Below, piece after piece: positions 14,728 to 23,626 of a stretch of 28,014 nucleotides of DNA (position 1 is the stretch's first letter; every line of letters starts with the position of its first letter). This stretch comes from Methylococcaceae bacterium UBA4132 (GTDB taxonomy: Bacteria > Pseudomonadota > Gammaproteobacteria > Methylococcales > Methylomonadaceae). A program made the position numbers and the translations under genes. Under the pieces are notes generated by a model. It did not search any database. It was given only the letters and a program-made list of their open reading frames with translations, and was not told the origin of the DNA. The stretch is taken from the NCBI GenBank assembly GCA_002380945.1, contig DFWO01000094.1, positions 1-28,014 on the forward strand, given 5' to 3'.

Positions 14728-17700
14728 TAATCTAAGTTAAGTGTAGCAAGCGTTATTGATCTTTGTGATTTTGCTAACAAATTTGCAAAGTCATCGGCAG
14801 GAATGGGTTTGCTGTACAAATAGCCTTGATAACTATCACAGCCTTGTTCGCGTAAAAATGCCAGTTGCTCCTCCGTTTCCACGCCTTCTGCTAATACTTT
14901 AAAGCCTAAATGATGCGCCATTGCAATAATAGTGGCAGTAATCGCCATATCGCCATGTAAAAAAGGAATATCATCAATAAAAGTCTTGTCGATTTTTAAC
15001 ACATCAACGGGAAAATATTTAAGATACGCTAATGAGGAATAGCCAGTGCCAAAATCATCAATGGCAAGGTGTACGCCTTGTTTATGCAGGTTATTGAGTA
15101 TGGACATGGCGTGTTGTTGATTGTCCATTAAGCCACTTTCGGTAATTTCTAGTTCTAAATAATCAGCAGGAAAGCCTGTTTCAGTGAGTACCTCTGTCAC
15201 CAGCGTATTCATATCACAGCGATTAAATTGATACGGTGACACATTGACGGCAAGCGTAATAGGCGGCAAGCCTTGCTGCAACCATTGTTGCCCTAGCCTA
15301 CAGGTTTCTCGCAGTACCCATGCACCAATTGGAATAATCAAACCTGTTTCTTCAGCAAGCGCGATAAAATGATAAGGTGTCAGGCAACCATGAATAGGAT
15401 CATGCCAGCGTAATAAGGCTTCAGCTCCGACAATTTGCCCGCTATTAATATCAATTTGTGGCTGAAAATAGACGCGTAATTCTTGTTGATCAATAGCACG
15501 ACGTAAACGCACTTCTAACGCCATACGTTCGTGGGCTTTATGCGTTAATTCTTCAGAAAAATAAGCAAAACAACCACGCCCTTGATCTTTAGCATGGTAT
15601 AGCGCGGTATCGGCATGATCAATTAGCGTTTCTACAGAGTCACCGTGTTGTGGGTGAATGGCAATGCCAATGCTCGTACCGATAACAACCTCATAACTTT
15701 GGCAAAGTGTGAACGGCTGACTTAACGCATGAATAATGGCATCGGCAATGCGGGCAATGTGTTCGTAGTGACCGACATCTTCGATTAGAATAACAAATTC
15801 ATCACCGCCTAAACGCGCCACCATGTCTGTTTCGCGCAAATGGGCTTTAATGCGTACAGCCACTTGCTGTAATAATTCATCGCCAGCGGTATGACCTAAG
15901 GTATCGTTCACCGCTTTGAATTTATCCAAATCCATCATTAATACTGCCATTTGACCAGCAGTTCGGCGATTAATACCAATACCGTGTTTGAGTTGTTCTT
16001 GTAGCAGACGGCGATTAGGCAATTGGGTTAAAGGATCATAAAAAGCCAGACGATTAATGTGTTCTTCTGTGGCTTTACGATCGGTAATATCCATGTGCGT
16101 GCCAACATAATGGCTGACGTTACCATCACTACCAATGACAGCCGTAATCGTTAGCCATTTGGGATAACACTCACCATTTTTACGTCTATCCCAGATTTCG
16201 CCTTGCCATGCCCCCGTATTATTAATGCTCTCCCACATCGCTTGATAAAACGCATCATCATGGCGACCTGACTTAAGCAGATTCATCTTACGCCCTATAA
16301 CGTCTTCAGCGGTGTAACCAGTTGTTTCGGTGAAGGCTGCATTAATGCGTAAAATAATAGAATTAGCATCAGTAATCACCATCGCCTCTTGCGATTCAAA
16401 GGCAATGGCGGCAATATGCAGTTCAGTCTCTGCTTGTTTGCGTTTACTAATATCTTCGACAATACAATGATGACAGGAATTATCTTCGTTATGAAGCCAC
16501 ATGCGTGCGACGGTTAGATTTATCCATACGATAGAACCATCGGGACGAATATAGCGTTTTTCCATAGAAAACCCATCAATTTTACCCGCATTCATTAACG
16601 TAATATTATCTAAATCGGCTTGAATATCATCTGGATGTGTAATATCCATCCAATTCATACGTTGCACTTCATCCACTGTTAAACCAACAATATCGGCATA
16701 TTTTTGATTGGCGTTGTAAATACGCCCTGTCAGCGAATCAATTAATGCAATACCGAGTGGTGCTTGAGTAAACAGATTTCTAAACTGCTCTTCACTGGCT
16801 CTTAATGCCTCTTCCATGCGTTTACGTTCAGTAATATCACGCGATAACACAATAAAATGCGGTTCTTGTGTTGATTCTGTGTGTTTAACGCTTACTGATA
16901 GCTCAAACCAAAAATCACCTTGCGGTCGTGTTAGTTTAAGTCGTTTACCTATTGACCAACCCTGTTGTCGTGCTTCTTGCAAGGCGGCTAGGCAAATATA
17001 AGCGGCATCGGCTGGCAAAATTTCTGTTAATTTTTTACCTAAAAATGACTCGTGTGAGGTTAGTAGTGATTGAGAATGTGGCGCGTGATAACTGTAATAA
17101 CGCCCTTCGCCATCGACCTCAAACAACAAATCAGGAATAGCATCCAGTGTTGCTTGCAGTTGGTTACGCGTTGCTAGTATTTCATTTTCTACCGATTTTC
17201 GTTCGCTAATATCGGTGATAAACCCATGCCAAAGCGTGGCATTATTTTCTTCACGTTGCGGCATACCATTAGCCAATAGCCAACGCTCACTGCCTTCTTC
17301 AAAGCACGCGCGAAACTCACAAAACCACGTTGTCAAATGTTGCGCAGATTGTTTCAGTGAGTGAATAACATACTCGTAATCATTGGGATGGATAAGGGCA
17401 AATAGTGGGCTACTGTCTTCAAGAACTTGCTCAGGGCTAAGCCTAAAAATATCGTGGATACCGTCGCTACAATAAGGAATGCTAGAATTGCCATCGGCAA
17501 ACAACCGAAATTGATACACCATGCCAGGTAAACGACTGGCAATTTTTTGCAAACGCTCTAGTGCTTCTTGACGGGCTTTATCCGCTATTTTTCCATGCTC
17601 TATTTCTGTCTGTAATTGTGCTGGACTGGGTAATTTTAACGCCAGTGGAATAACCCTAAACATAGCCAACGCAGTGGCAACTGAAATAAGGACAGTAAAC

Positions 17701-17993
17701 ACTTTTACATAGCCTTCCAACCAATACAATGGAAGCCAAATAGTGACAATAGAAATTATATGGGTAGTTCCGCATGCGACAATAAACAGCGCGAACATAG
17801 CAATCAGCCAAGGATAGGGTAAATCTTTACGCAGACGGACAAAATAAATCAGGCTGAGTGGAATGGAATAATAAGACAGTGCAATCAGCAAATCAGAGAT
17901 AACGTGTAACCATAGTAACAGTGAACTCCATGATAAACAGTAGCCATGTGGCATTAAGTCTTTGAGATCAAAAAAATCAATCAATATTTGCAT
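14727..17993 (-). CDS. ethylene-receptor-like membrane sensor with four PAS, GGDEF and EAL domains
   Basis: A 1088-aa c-di-GMP enzyme. Residues 20-120 hold three membrane helices matching the ethylene-binding domain of plant ETR1 and cyanobacterial SynEtr1. D34, Y41, I44, P45, C74 and H78 keep the exact spacing of ETR1 D25, Y32, I35, P36, C65 and H69, where Cys and His hold Cu(I). Four PAS domains follow (about 150-265, 275-390, 398-518, 523-640). GGDEF is intact (729-733) with an I-site RETD (720-723) five residues before it, so diguanylate cyclase with product inhibition is likely. EAL is intact too (858-860; NVSP, ELEITES, IDDFGTGYSS), so phosphodiesterase activity is also possible. No clear ribosome site before the ATG at 17991-17993; a later start would damage the first helix region. 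No operon partner is obvious. Ligand (ethylene, copper or other) is inference. Confidence 0.85.
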   Translation of the reverse strand: MQILIDFFDLKDLMPHGYCLSWSSLLLWLHVISDLLIALSYYSIPLSLIYFVRLRKDLPYPWLIAMFALFIVACGTTHIISIVTIWLPLYWLEGYVKVFTVLISVATALAMFRVIPLALKLPSPAQLQTEIEHGKIADKARQEALERLQKIASRLPGMVYQFRLFADGNSSIPYCSDGIHDIFRLSPEQVLEDSSPLFALIHPNDYEYVIHSLKQSAQHLTTWFCEFRACFEEGSERWLLANGMPQREENNATLWHGFITDISERKSVENEILATRNQLQATLDAIPDLLFEVDGEGRYYSYHAPHSQSLLTSHESFLGKKLTEILPADAAYICLAALQEARQQGWSIGKRLKLTRPQGDFWFELSVSVKHTESTQEPHFIVLSRDITERKRMEEALRASEEQFRNLFTQAPLGIALIDSLTGRIYNANQKYADIVGLTVDEVQRMNWMDITHPDDIQADLDNITLMNAGKIDGFSMEKRYIRPDGSIVWINLTVARMWLHNEDNSCHHCIVEDISKRKQAETELHIAAIAFESQEAMVITDANSIILRINAAFTETTGYTAEDVIGRKMNLLKSGRHDDAFYQAMWESINNTGAWQGEIWDRRKNGECYPKWLTITAVIGSDGNVSHYVGTHMDITDRKATEEHINRLAFYDPLTQLPNRRLLQEQLKHGIGINRRTAGQMAVLMMDLDKFKAVNDTLGHTAGDELLQQVAVRIKAHLRETDMVARLGGDEFVILIEDVGHYEHIARIADAIIHALSQPFTLCQSYEVVIGTSIGIAIHPQHGDSVETLIDHADTALYHAKDQGRGCFAYFSEELTHKAHERMALEVRLRRAIDQQELRVYFQPQIDINSGQIVGAEALLRWHDPIHGCLTPYHFIALAEETGLIIPIGAWVLRETCRLGQQWLQQGLPPITLAVNVSPYQFNRCDMNTLVTEVLTETGFPADYLELEITESGLMDNQQHAMSILNNLHKQGVHLAIDDFGTGYSSLAYLKYFPVDVLKIDKTFIDDIPFLHGDMAITATIIAMAHHLGFKVLAEGVETEEQLAFLREQGCDSYQGYLYSKPIPADDFANLLAKSQRSITLATLNLD

Positions 17994-18112
17994 GACATAG
18001 AAGTATTTTCGTTGTGTTTTTTTACATATTGTATTGGTAGGTATATGGAATGCCTAATAACTGTGCTTCGATTAAAATATGCTATAGAATTTAGAGATTT
18101 ATAATGCGGCTA

Positions 18113-20299
18113 TTAGCGTTCTTCTAACGCGGAAAGTTCATAATCCGTTTGTCGTAGACGGGCAGAAATAGCACTAGCGATACGGGCAAAAACACGCGCA
18201 CCTAACACCGCGTTGTCATAGACGCGAATATTAAACTTTTTTCTCGATAGCACATACAGTTCACAGTCAGTTTTGGCAATAGCATCGGCAGAACGCTGTT
18301 TACAATCAATAAAGCCCATTTCGCCAAAATAATCACCGTGCGAGAAGGTGGCTAAGTGGTGATATTTACCGCCTTTTAGGGGTAATAAAATACGCACCGT
18401 ACCGCACCGAATCATAAAAAGTTCATCGCCACTGTCACCTACCGTGAATATAGCCTCTCCAGCCTTAACAGAGCGTTCATGCACACACTGACGCAAAGCA
18501 TTAATGGTTGTTTCATCCATTTCACGCCATATTTCAATGTCTTTAAATTCAAATGCCAGTTCGTCTGGTTTCTTAGTCCAACCCCATGCTTCGAGAATAC
18601 AATTCTCCATCCATTCTATGCCTTCATCTCGCATTTCAAAGACATGAATGCCGTCGTTATCCAACAGACCTACGTCAGTCATATAACGCTCTAAGTCTTG
18701 CCCACTGAGTAAACAAGAGGGCATTCCACTGAATAGCAGTCCACCGCCCCGTTCTTTAAGCCTGTCGTGCATTAAACTGAATAAGTGTGTTGCGGTATAG
18801 TCCAAAGATTGCACACGACGCATATCAAATAATAACCATTTTTGCGTGCGTAAATCATCTTCTAGCTCAGTGAATAAGTGATCTGTAGTACCAAAAAATA
18901 AATTACCGTACAAATCAATAACTGCCGCTTCGTCACCGTGTTGTTGCAAAATTGCATCTTCTGCTTCAAGGCGATAGGTTTTAGAGGAGACTTCTTTTAG
19001 CGTTGCGCGTCGCCGTAATACCGAGATGCGTATTTGATCCCGAATGAACAATAAGATTGCCAACGCAATGCCTGTTCCTGCGGCGGCTATCAATCCAATG
19101 GTTTCAGCAACCACTACCACAGCGGCAATCACTGCAAAATCAACGCGAGTTTCTTTGTGTTTCAGTAAACGAAAGGACTTCCAATCAAAGATACGAAACG
19201 CAACCACTAATAAAATACCCGCTAAAGCACCAATCGGCACCCATGCAATTAACGGTGATAATATTAATATTGCCAAAACGACCAGACCACCTTCAATAAA
19301 GCCTGATAAGATGCTACGTCCACCACTGCTGACATTGACTAGCGTCGCACCCACTGTACCAGACCCTGACATCCCGCCTGTCATAAAAGCCGTCAAATTG
19401 GCTAATCCCTGTCCGAATAATTCACGATTGGAGTCATGACGATTTTTGGTCATAGCATCGAGGATGACGCAGGTTTTCAGGGTATCAATAGACAGCAGTG
19501 TTGATAAAGCAATCGCTGAATAAGCAACAAGACGTAAATCACTCATTTGAATGTCAGCTACGAATAAAAGGCGTTCTCTCACCGTTTCAAAAAAAGATGT
19601 TCCCGCAGGCATAACGCCCACCACCAGCGAATTAGCTTCCAATGATAACAAGGCTGGCATCGCTAAACCGAGTGCAAAGTAGCCAAGAATACCCGCGAAT
19701 AAGCCCATAATGGGGGCAGGAATTTTTTGTGTCAGACGCGGCGCGATAGACATGACGGTAATCGTTATTAAACCAACCACAATGCCTTGCCATTGCCACA
19801 AGTCTGGCGTGATGATACCCTGCCAAAGCTCTGTGCCTTTTGGTAAACCTAATAATTTAGGTAACTGCCCCATAGCGATAATTAAACCAACGCCTGATAA
19901 ATAACCACTGACGACGGGGAAAGGAATGTATTTAATGAGTTGCCCGCCTTTTAGCAGACCGTATAGAACTTGTAACAAGGCGGCTAACAGGGAAGTTAAA
20001 GCCAATAATCCTGCAACGTGTGTAATAGCGATGCCTTGCTTGAGTAAATCAATAGCAAGCGCGGACAAAATAGCGGCGGCAGGTGCGCACGGTGCAGAAA
20101 TTAACGCAGGCGTTCGACCAAATAACGGGGCAGTTAAACCCAATATCGCTGCCCCCATCATACCGACAAATGCACCTTCACCTGCCATTTGAGGTGAAAT
20201 GGCTGAAAATACCAGTACGCCAAAGGCAATAGCCGAGGGTAAGGCAACTAACATAGCTGCTAGTCCACCCCAAAATTCATTCATAACCTGACGGTTCAT
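18113..20299 (-). CDS. SulP (SLC26) family anion transporter with STAS and cyclic-nucleotide-binding domains
   Basis: Inner-membrane transporter of 728 aa. Residues 7-420 form the hydrophobic SulP core (AMLVALPSAIAFGVLV, ISAPCAPAAAI, IPFPVVSGYLSGVGL, GGMSGSGTVGATLVNVSSGG). A STAS domain follows at about 457-570 (VIDLYGNLFFG, LLFDMRRVQSLDYTA). Residues 588-705 form a cNMP-binding domain with VKAGEAIFTVGDSGDELFMI and GDYFGEMGFIDCKQRSADA, including the arginine of the phosphate-binding cassette. Substrate could be sulfate, bicarbonate or another anion; the sequence does not decide. Fusion to a cNMP sensor suggests direct control by cAMP or a relative. AGGAG lies 7 nt before the ATG. It follows the membrane-protein gene at 20431 and precedes the GGDEF/EAL gene by 119 nt. 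Confidence 0.88.
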   Translation of the reverse strand: MNRQVMNEFWGGLAAMLVALPSAIAFGVLVFSAISPQMAGEGAFVGMMGAAILGLTAPLFGRTPALISAPCAPAAAILSALAIDLLKQGIAITHVAGLLALTSLLAALLQVLYGLLKGGQLIKYIPFPVVSGYLSGVGLIIAMGQLPKLLGLPKGTELWQGIITPDLWQWQGIVVGLITITVMSIAPRLTQKIPAPIMGLFAGILGYFALGLAMPALLSLEANSLVVGVMPAGTSFFETVRERLLFVADIQMSDLRLVAYSAIALSTLLSIDTLKTCVILDAMTKNRHDSNRELFGQGLANLTAFMTGGMSGSGTVGATLVNVSSGGRSILSGFIEGGLVVLAILILSPLIAWVPIGALAGILLVVAFRIFDWKSFRLLKHKETRVDFAVIAAVVVVAETIGLIAAAGTGIALAILLFIRDQIRISVLRRRATLKEVSSKTYRLEAEDAILQQHGDEAAVIDLYGNLFFGTTDHLFTELEDDLRTQKWLLFDMRRVQSLDYTATHLFSLMHDRLKERGGGLLFSGMPSCLLSGQDLERYMTDVGLLDNDGIHVFEMRDEGIEWMENCILEAWGWTKKPDELAFEFKDIEIWREMDETTINALRQCVHERSVKAGEAIFTVGDSGDELFMIRCGTVRILLPLKGGKYHHLATFSHGDYFGEMGFIDCKQRSADAIAKTDCELYVLSRKKFNIRVYDNAVLGARVFARIASAISARLRQTDYELSALEER

Positions 20300-20360
20300 T
20301 AGTTGCTCCTTTATTTTTTGGTAGATATAAAGGTGCGTGATAACAGCTATTCAGCAACTG

Positions 20361-20387
20361 GTAGAGACCTTGTGGCAATGCCTCTAC
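20361..20387 (-). promoter_or_regulatory. Small stem-loop upstream of the SulP gene
   Basis: A 6-bp stem GTAGAG/CTCTAC (20361-20366, 20382-20387) in the 131-nt gap after the membrane-protein gene. No T-tract. Could be a weak 3'-end or leader structure. Confidence 0.35.
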
Positions 20388-20430
20388 AATGAAGACATCA
20401 CTCAATAGTTACGCGCTACCCAAATTGTTA

Positions 20431-21216
20431 TTACTCATTTTCTATGCCTTGATAAGCATTTTTACGCAGTTTGGCAATCTCAAAGCGATCTTTCAATTGC
20501 TGGGCTAGTTTTAATAACGATGGTGCGCCACCGATAGCTACGGCATCGACTAAACAATACCACGCTGCCACGCCGCTGGGTGGATTACCTTGTGGCAAGT
20601 TAAGCACAGGATCAATCGCTGCCCATTTCCAAGTACCTACCTCTGTACCGATGAGTTCTAACCAAGTGGTAATAAAAAATGCCGCTAAATACACCATCGG
20701 TGAACGACCTTTAAATAGATACCCCAGAAACACGCAAAATAACAACGCGCCCACCGAATCACCTTGTTCAGCATAACCGCTAATACCCCACACTGACCAT
20801 AAACCGCAAACGATGACTACAAAGGTTGCAATGGCTCTGGCATGACGTAAAAATAATCCCGAACGTGCTAATGCCACAGCGGTTAAGTACACCATGCCAT
20901 GACCAGGTGGCACATAAAAGGGAACATTATGAAAGCGATAGGTGTAACCCCCCATAAACGGTGAGGCAAAATGTTCACCGACGGTGGCAAACAGTATGGC
21001 AATAACCACCTGCATACGCACTTCTTTATTTTCACCGTGTAATAAACACACTAAGAAAATCCACGCACACACGCCTAAGGCATATTGTTTTGCTAGGCTG
21101 CCATCAGCATCACTGATTAAACACACGGCAACACAAAAAAAGGTAAACACGGCAATAAAATAATCCCGTTTTTTATGCGGGTAAAGGATATTAAGGTGGG
21201 GAAAATGACGGAGCAT
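20431..21216 (-). CDS. multi-pass membrane protein of unknown function
   Basis: An integral membrane protein of about 261 aa with roughly seven or eight hydrophobic segments and a charged C-terminal tail. I do not recognise the family. Segments that look functionally constrained are GEHFASPFMGGYTYR, VPPGHGMVYL, ELIGTEVGTWKW and GNPPSGVAAWYCLVDA, with Glu, His, Gly and Trp near membrane borders, as in a small enzyme or carrier. I choose the ATG at 21214-21216 because AGAGGT lies just upstream; a longer frame starting at 21249 would overlap the end of the yqaA-like gene. With that start it begins 13 nt after the yqaA stop, so both belong to one transcript. Confidence 0.75.
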   Translation of the reverse strand: MLRHFPHLNILYPHKKRDYFIAVFTFFCVAVCLISDADGSLAKQYALGVCAWIFLVCLLHGENKEVRMQVVIAILFATVGEHFASPFMGGYTYRFHNVPFYVPPGHGMVYLTAVALARSGLFLRHARAIATFVVIVCGLWSVWGISGYAEQGDSVGALLFCVFLGYLFKGRSPMVYLAAFFITTWLELIGTEVGTWKWAAIDPVLNLPQGNPPSGVAAWYCLVDAVAIGGAPSLLKLAQQLKDRFEIAKLRKNAYQGIENE

Positions 21217-21229
21217 CAATAACCTCTGT

Positions 21230-21655
21230 TTAGGTGAATAGCCACACAATCATGGCATAGCGGGCAAACTTGCCTAATAAAATAATCAAACAGGCGGTGA
21301 GAAAAGGCAATTTTAACCAGCCCCCTGCGAAACATAACACATCACCGATAATGGGCAACCATGAAAAAAACAACACCCAGACACCGCGTTGTTGAACGAT
21401 AGCAAGTGCTTGTTGTTTTTTGGGCGGTAACAGCGTTGCTAACGGAAATCTTTTCGCCGCCAGTAATCCTAATCCCCAAGTGGTTAACGCACCTAGGGTG
21501 TTGCCTACGGTAGCAACGATAAGTAGTGCTTGGCTGGAATACAAACCTTTGGCAACCATGTAAGCCAACACGGCTTCGGAACCACCTGGTGCGATGGTGG
21601 AGGATATGAAAGCACTGGCAAATAAGCCCCATAATCCTATTAATGTGTCTTGCAT
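21230..21655 (-). CDS. YqaA family membrane protein (DedA/VTT relative)
   Basis: A 141-aa membrane protein, nearly the length of E. coli YqaA (142 aa). Family signs are FISSTIAPGGSEAVLAYMV near the N-terminus, a VATVGNTLGALTTWGLG helix, and WLPIIGDVLCFAGGWLKLPF followed by a last helix with GKFARYA. The DedA/VTT superfamily is linked to lipid scrambling or proton-coupled transport, but YqaA itself has no settled role. It lies between the terminator of the copper-protein operon and the unknown membrane-protein gene, with which it is probably co-transcribed. Confidence 0.85.
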   Translation of the reverse strand: MQDTLIGLWGLFASAFISSTIAPGGSEAVLAYMVAKGLYSSQALLIVATVGNTLGALTTWGLGLLAAKRFPLATLLPPKKQQALAIVQQRGVWVLFFSWLPIIGDVLCFAGGWLKLPFLTACLIILLGKFARYAMIVWLFT

Positions 21656-21665
21656 TTATTGCTCT

Positions 21666-21706
21666 CAAAAAAAAACCCGCGCTTTTTAACAAGCGCAGGT
21701 TTTTTA
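21666..21706 (-). terminator. Rho-independent terminator after the cupredoxin gene
   Basis: An 11-position stem with one mismatch (21674-21684 with 21691-21701; GCGCTT/AAGCGC core) and a 6-nt loop. It is flanked by nine A on one side and six T on the other, so on the minus strand the stem is followed by T9. It ends the copper-protein operon 18 nt after the stop and is symmetric enough to work in both directions. Confidence 0.9.
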
Positions 21707-21718
21707 CGGTTGACTTAA

Positions 21719-22657
21719 TTATTTACTGGGTAATACATTGTTTTTCTTACTGAATAAACTTAATAAACCAGATAATAATTTTACGGTATAACTAATACCC
21801 TGACTCAATAATTCAAAGCAGTAGGCAACCACTTCGGCTACGCTCATACCTTTAAATTTTCGTGCCAAGAAGGGTGCGATAATCAAGCCGATGGCTAAAC
21901 CAATAATTGTCGTTCCAGAGAATAACGAATCATCAGCAGGTGCGGCAGGTTGTGCCACCACCCCCGCTTTTTTATCTGCGGCAGCTTGTTTGGCTACCGC
22001 CGCCGCTTTTATGGCGGCAGCTTCATCCACTTTTGCATCCAATTGCGCTTTAACCGCTAATTCAGGCAAAGTGGCTTTGTAATCATCCGCTACCACAGGT
22101 GCGGTAACACCTGGGATGCTCGGTAAATCACCATCGCCTTTACCGACTTTTAATTGCGCTTTCATGCCCTTTTCCATGTGCTGAGCAATATCGCAATGCA
22201 CTAAGTAGGTTTTATCACCTGGTGGTAGAATTAACGTGCCTGAAATTTTTGCTGGACCTGAGGCTTCCAAATGGAACATACCTTTAGGATACAAATATTT
22301 AGGCAATCCGTGCATCATCCATTGATGACGCACATGATCTTCATTAATAAAATGCACTGTTAATTTAGTACAGGGTTTAAAATTAAATTCCTGTGTATCA
22401 AACGCGTACATTCTGCCAGGGAATTTTTCAGCGTATTTATGACCTGCATGAACAGTGATCTCTTTGGTTTCAGAGATGCTATCGCAGCCACCAGGTAGGG
22501 TGCTAGTATTTTGCCCCATCACCATACCACCTGCCATGTCCATTAAATGACCATCACCATGATCCATGAGCATACCATCGTGATCTTCGTAGTCTACAGC
22601 CAGAATTGGCGCAGAAAAAGCCACCAACAGTAGACCAACCGATAATAATTTCACCAT
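21719..22657 (-). CDS. membrane-anchored cupredoxin with His/Met-rich N-terminus
   Basis: A 312-aa exported copper protein. Signal peptide 1-20 (cut after ILA). Residues 22-48 are rich in His, Met and Asp (DHDGMLMDHGDGHLMDM), a probable copper-gathering segment. A cupredoxin domain spans about 60-172, with H111 (or H108) in HVRHQWMMHG and the C-terminal ligand loop C155-x4-H160-x4-M165, as in type 1 copper sites. An Ala/Lys-rich helical linker (195-232), one membrane helix (about 247-263) and an amphipathic tail follow. It is the second gene of an operon with the exported protein at 22737, 79 nt apart, and ends at a strong terminator. GGGGAG precedes the ATG. An electron carrier or copper donor at the outer face of the membrane, perhaps for methane oxidation, is inferred. 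Confidence 0.82.
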   Translation of the reverse strand: MVKLLSVGLLLVAFSAPILAVDYEDHDGMLMDHGDGHLMDMAGGMVMGQNTSTLPGGCDSISETKEITVHAGHKYAEKFPGRMYAFDTQEFNFKPCTKLTVHFINEDHVRHQWMMHGLPKYLYPKGMFHLEASGPAKISGTLILPPGDKTYLVHCDIAQHMEKGMKAQLKVGKGDGDLPSIPGVTAPVVADDYKATLPELAVKAQLDAKVDEAAAIKAAAVAKQAAADKKAGVVAQPAAPADDSLFSGTTIIGLAIGLIIAPFLARKFKGMSVAEVVAYCFELLSQGISYTVKLLSGLLSLFSKKNNVLPSK

Positions 22658-22736
22658 TATTTATTTCTCCCCTTTATCTGACAAACATACGCGCTTTTTA
22701 ACATGGACTAGCCGTAATCTTAAAAATTACGCCATT

Positions 22737-23354
22737 TTAATCTTTAATTTTAAAGATTATTTCATCGACTTTACGTTTGAATCCTGCATTCGATAAATAC
22801 ACTGCATATAAACCTGCAAAACCTAAGAACGCATAGAGTAGCATACTACCTCTTGAAGTAGCTTCACCCGTACCTGCTTTAAAGCCCATGTGTACGTCTA
22901 AGCGTTCACCTTGAACATGCTGTTTACTGGTGTCATTGGGGTCTGGTACTAAAGTAATGTGAATGAGGTATTGACCTGGTTCTGGCACGCCATTAGGTAA
23001 GTCTAAGTTGATAGTGCCTTTTTTATGTTTGGCACTAGGTAGAAAAAATACGCGTGTACCTTCAGGTTCTTTGGTCACTTCAAACTCAACCAGCATATCT
23101 CTGTAGCGCATATCTTGATAGTCAAACACTAATTGTGTTTTGGTATCAGTGCCAGGTAGTTTTCCACAAAATTCTTCGGCAGGATAGGCAGTAGGTTGAT
23201 AAGCAGTGTAGTGAATCCAGTGACTGGGTTCTAATTCAAATTTACATTGGTCGGTATCAGTACCTGCCGCGCCGCCATGCGCCCATGCCGTTACCGTAAA
23301 AAGTGATCCGAGTAATCCTAACAGACCTTTTCTTATTAATTGTGTTTTGTTCAT
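22737..23354 (-). CDS. exported single-pass protein with possible mature N-terminal histidine; PmoD/AmoD-like layout
   Basis: A 205-aa protein with signal peptide 1-25 (cut predicted at AWA/HGG), an all-beta-looking periplasmic part, one membrane helix (about 170-189) and a short basic tail. Cleavage would leave H26 as the first residue. C37 and C63 could pair or bind metal; H45, H48, M82 and M87 lie nearby. The order HYTAYQP, EEFCG, LVFDYQD, RDMLVEFEV reminds me of the PmoD/AmoD copper proteins of methane and ammonia oxidisers, but I cannot confirm it. Start chosen at the ATG 23352-23354, with AGGAAGGG upstream; a longer frame from 23402 would lack a ribosome site and spoil the signal peptide. 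First gene of the operon with the cupredoxin. Confidence 0.7.
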   Translation of the reverse strand: MNKTQLIRKGLLGLLGSLFTVTAWAHGGAAGTDTDQCKFELEPSHWIHYTAYQPTAYPAEEFCGKLPGTDTKTQLVFDYQDMRYRDMLVEFEVTKEPEGTRVFFLPSAKHKKGTINLDLPNGVPEPGQYLIHITLVPDPNDTSKQHVQGERLDVHMGFKAGTGEATSRGSMLLYAFLGFAGLYAVYLSNAGFKRKVDEIIFKIKD

Positions 23355-23626
23355 AATAGTACCCTTCCTAATTTTAATAGTTTTTATATGAAAAATCGGC
23401 AACGCATTAACGCAGGAACTTGTCGATAGTCACTTTCATTTGCTACCTTTTAAAGCTATAGCAATGTTCAACTCTAGCACATCAAAGTAGCCAAATAAAG
23501 GAATTGATGGAATGCGACTTGCCAACCCTTGATACATAAGCATATAGTGATAATCTTATGCGCTATTGCTATCCTCTCGTCCTTTTCGTAGACTTAGAAT
23601 AATTTAATTTAAACGGAGCTAACACT
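23355..23626. promoter_or_regulatory. Divergent intergenic region between the copper operon and pgi
   Basis: Holds promoters for both directions. A plausible pgi promoter is TTGATA (23529-23534) with TAATCT 16 nt on, inside an inverted repeat CATAAG/CTTATG (23535-23540, 23555-23560). A wider inverted pair ATAGCAAT (23459-23466) and ATTGCTAT (23564-23571) flanks about 100 bp. Boxes for the copper operon are less clear. Confidence 0.35.
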
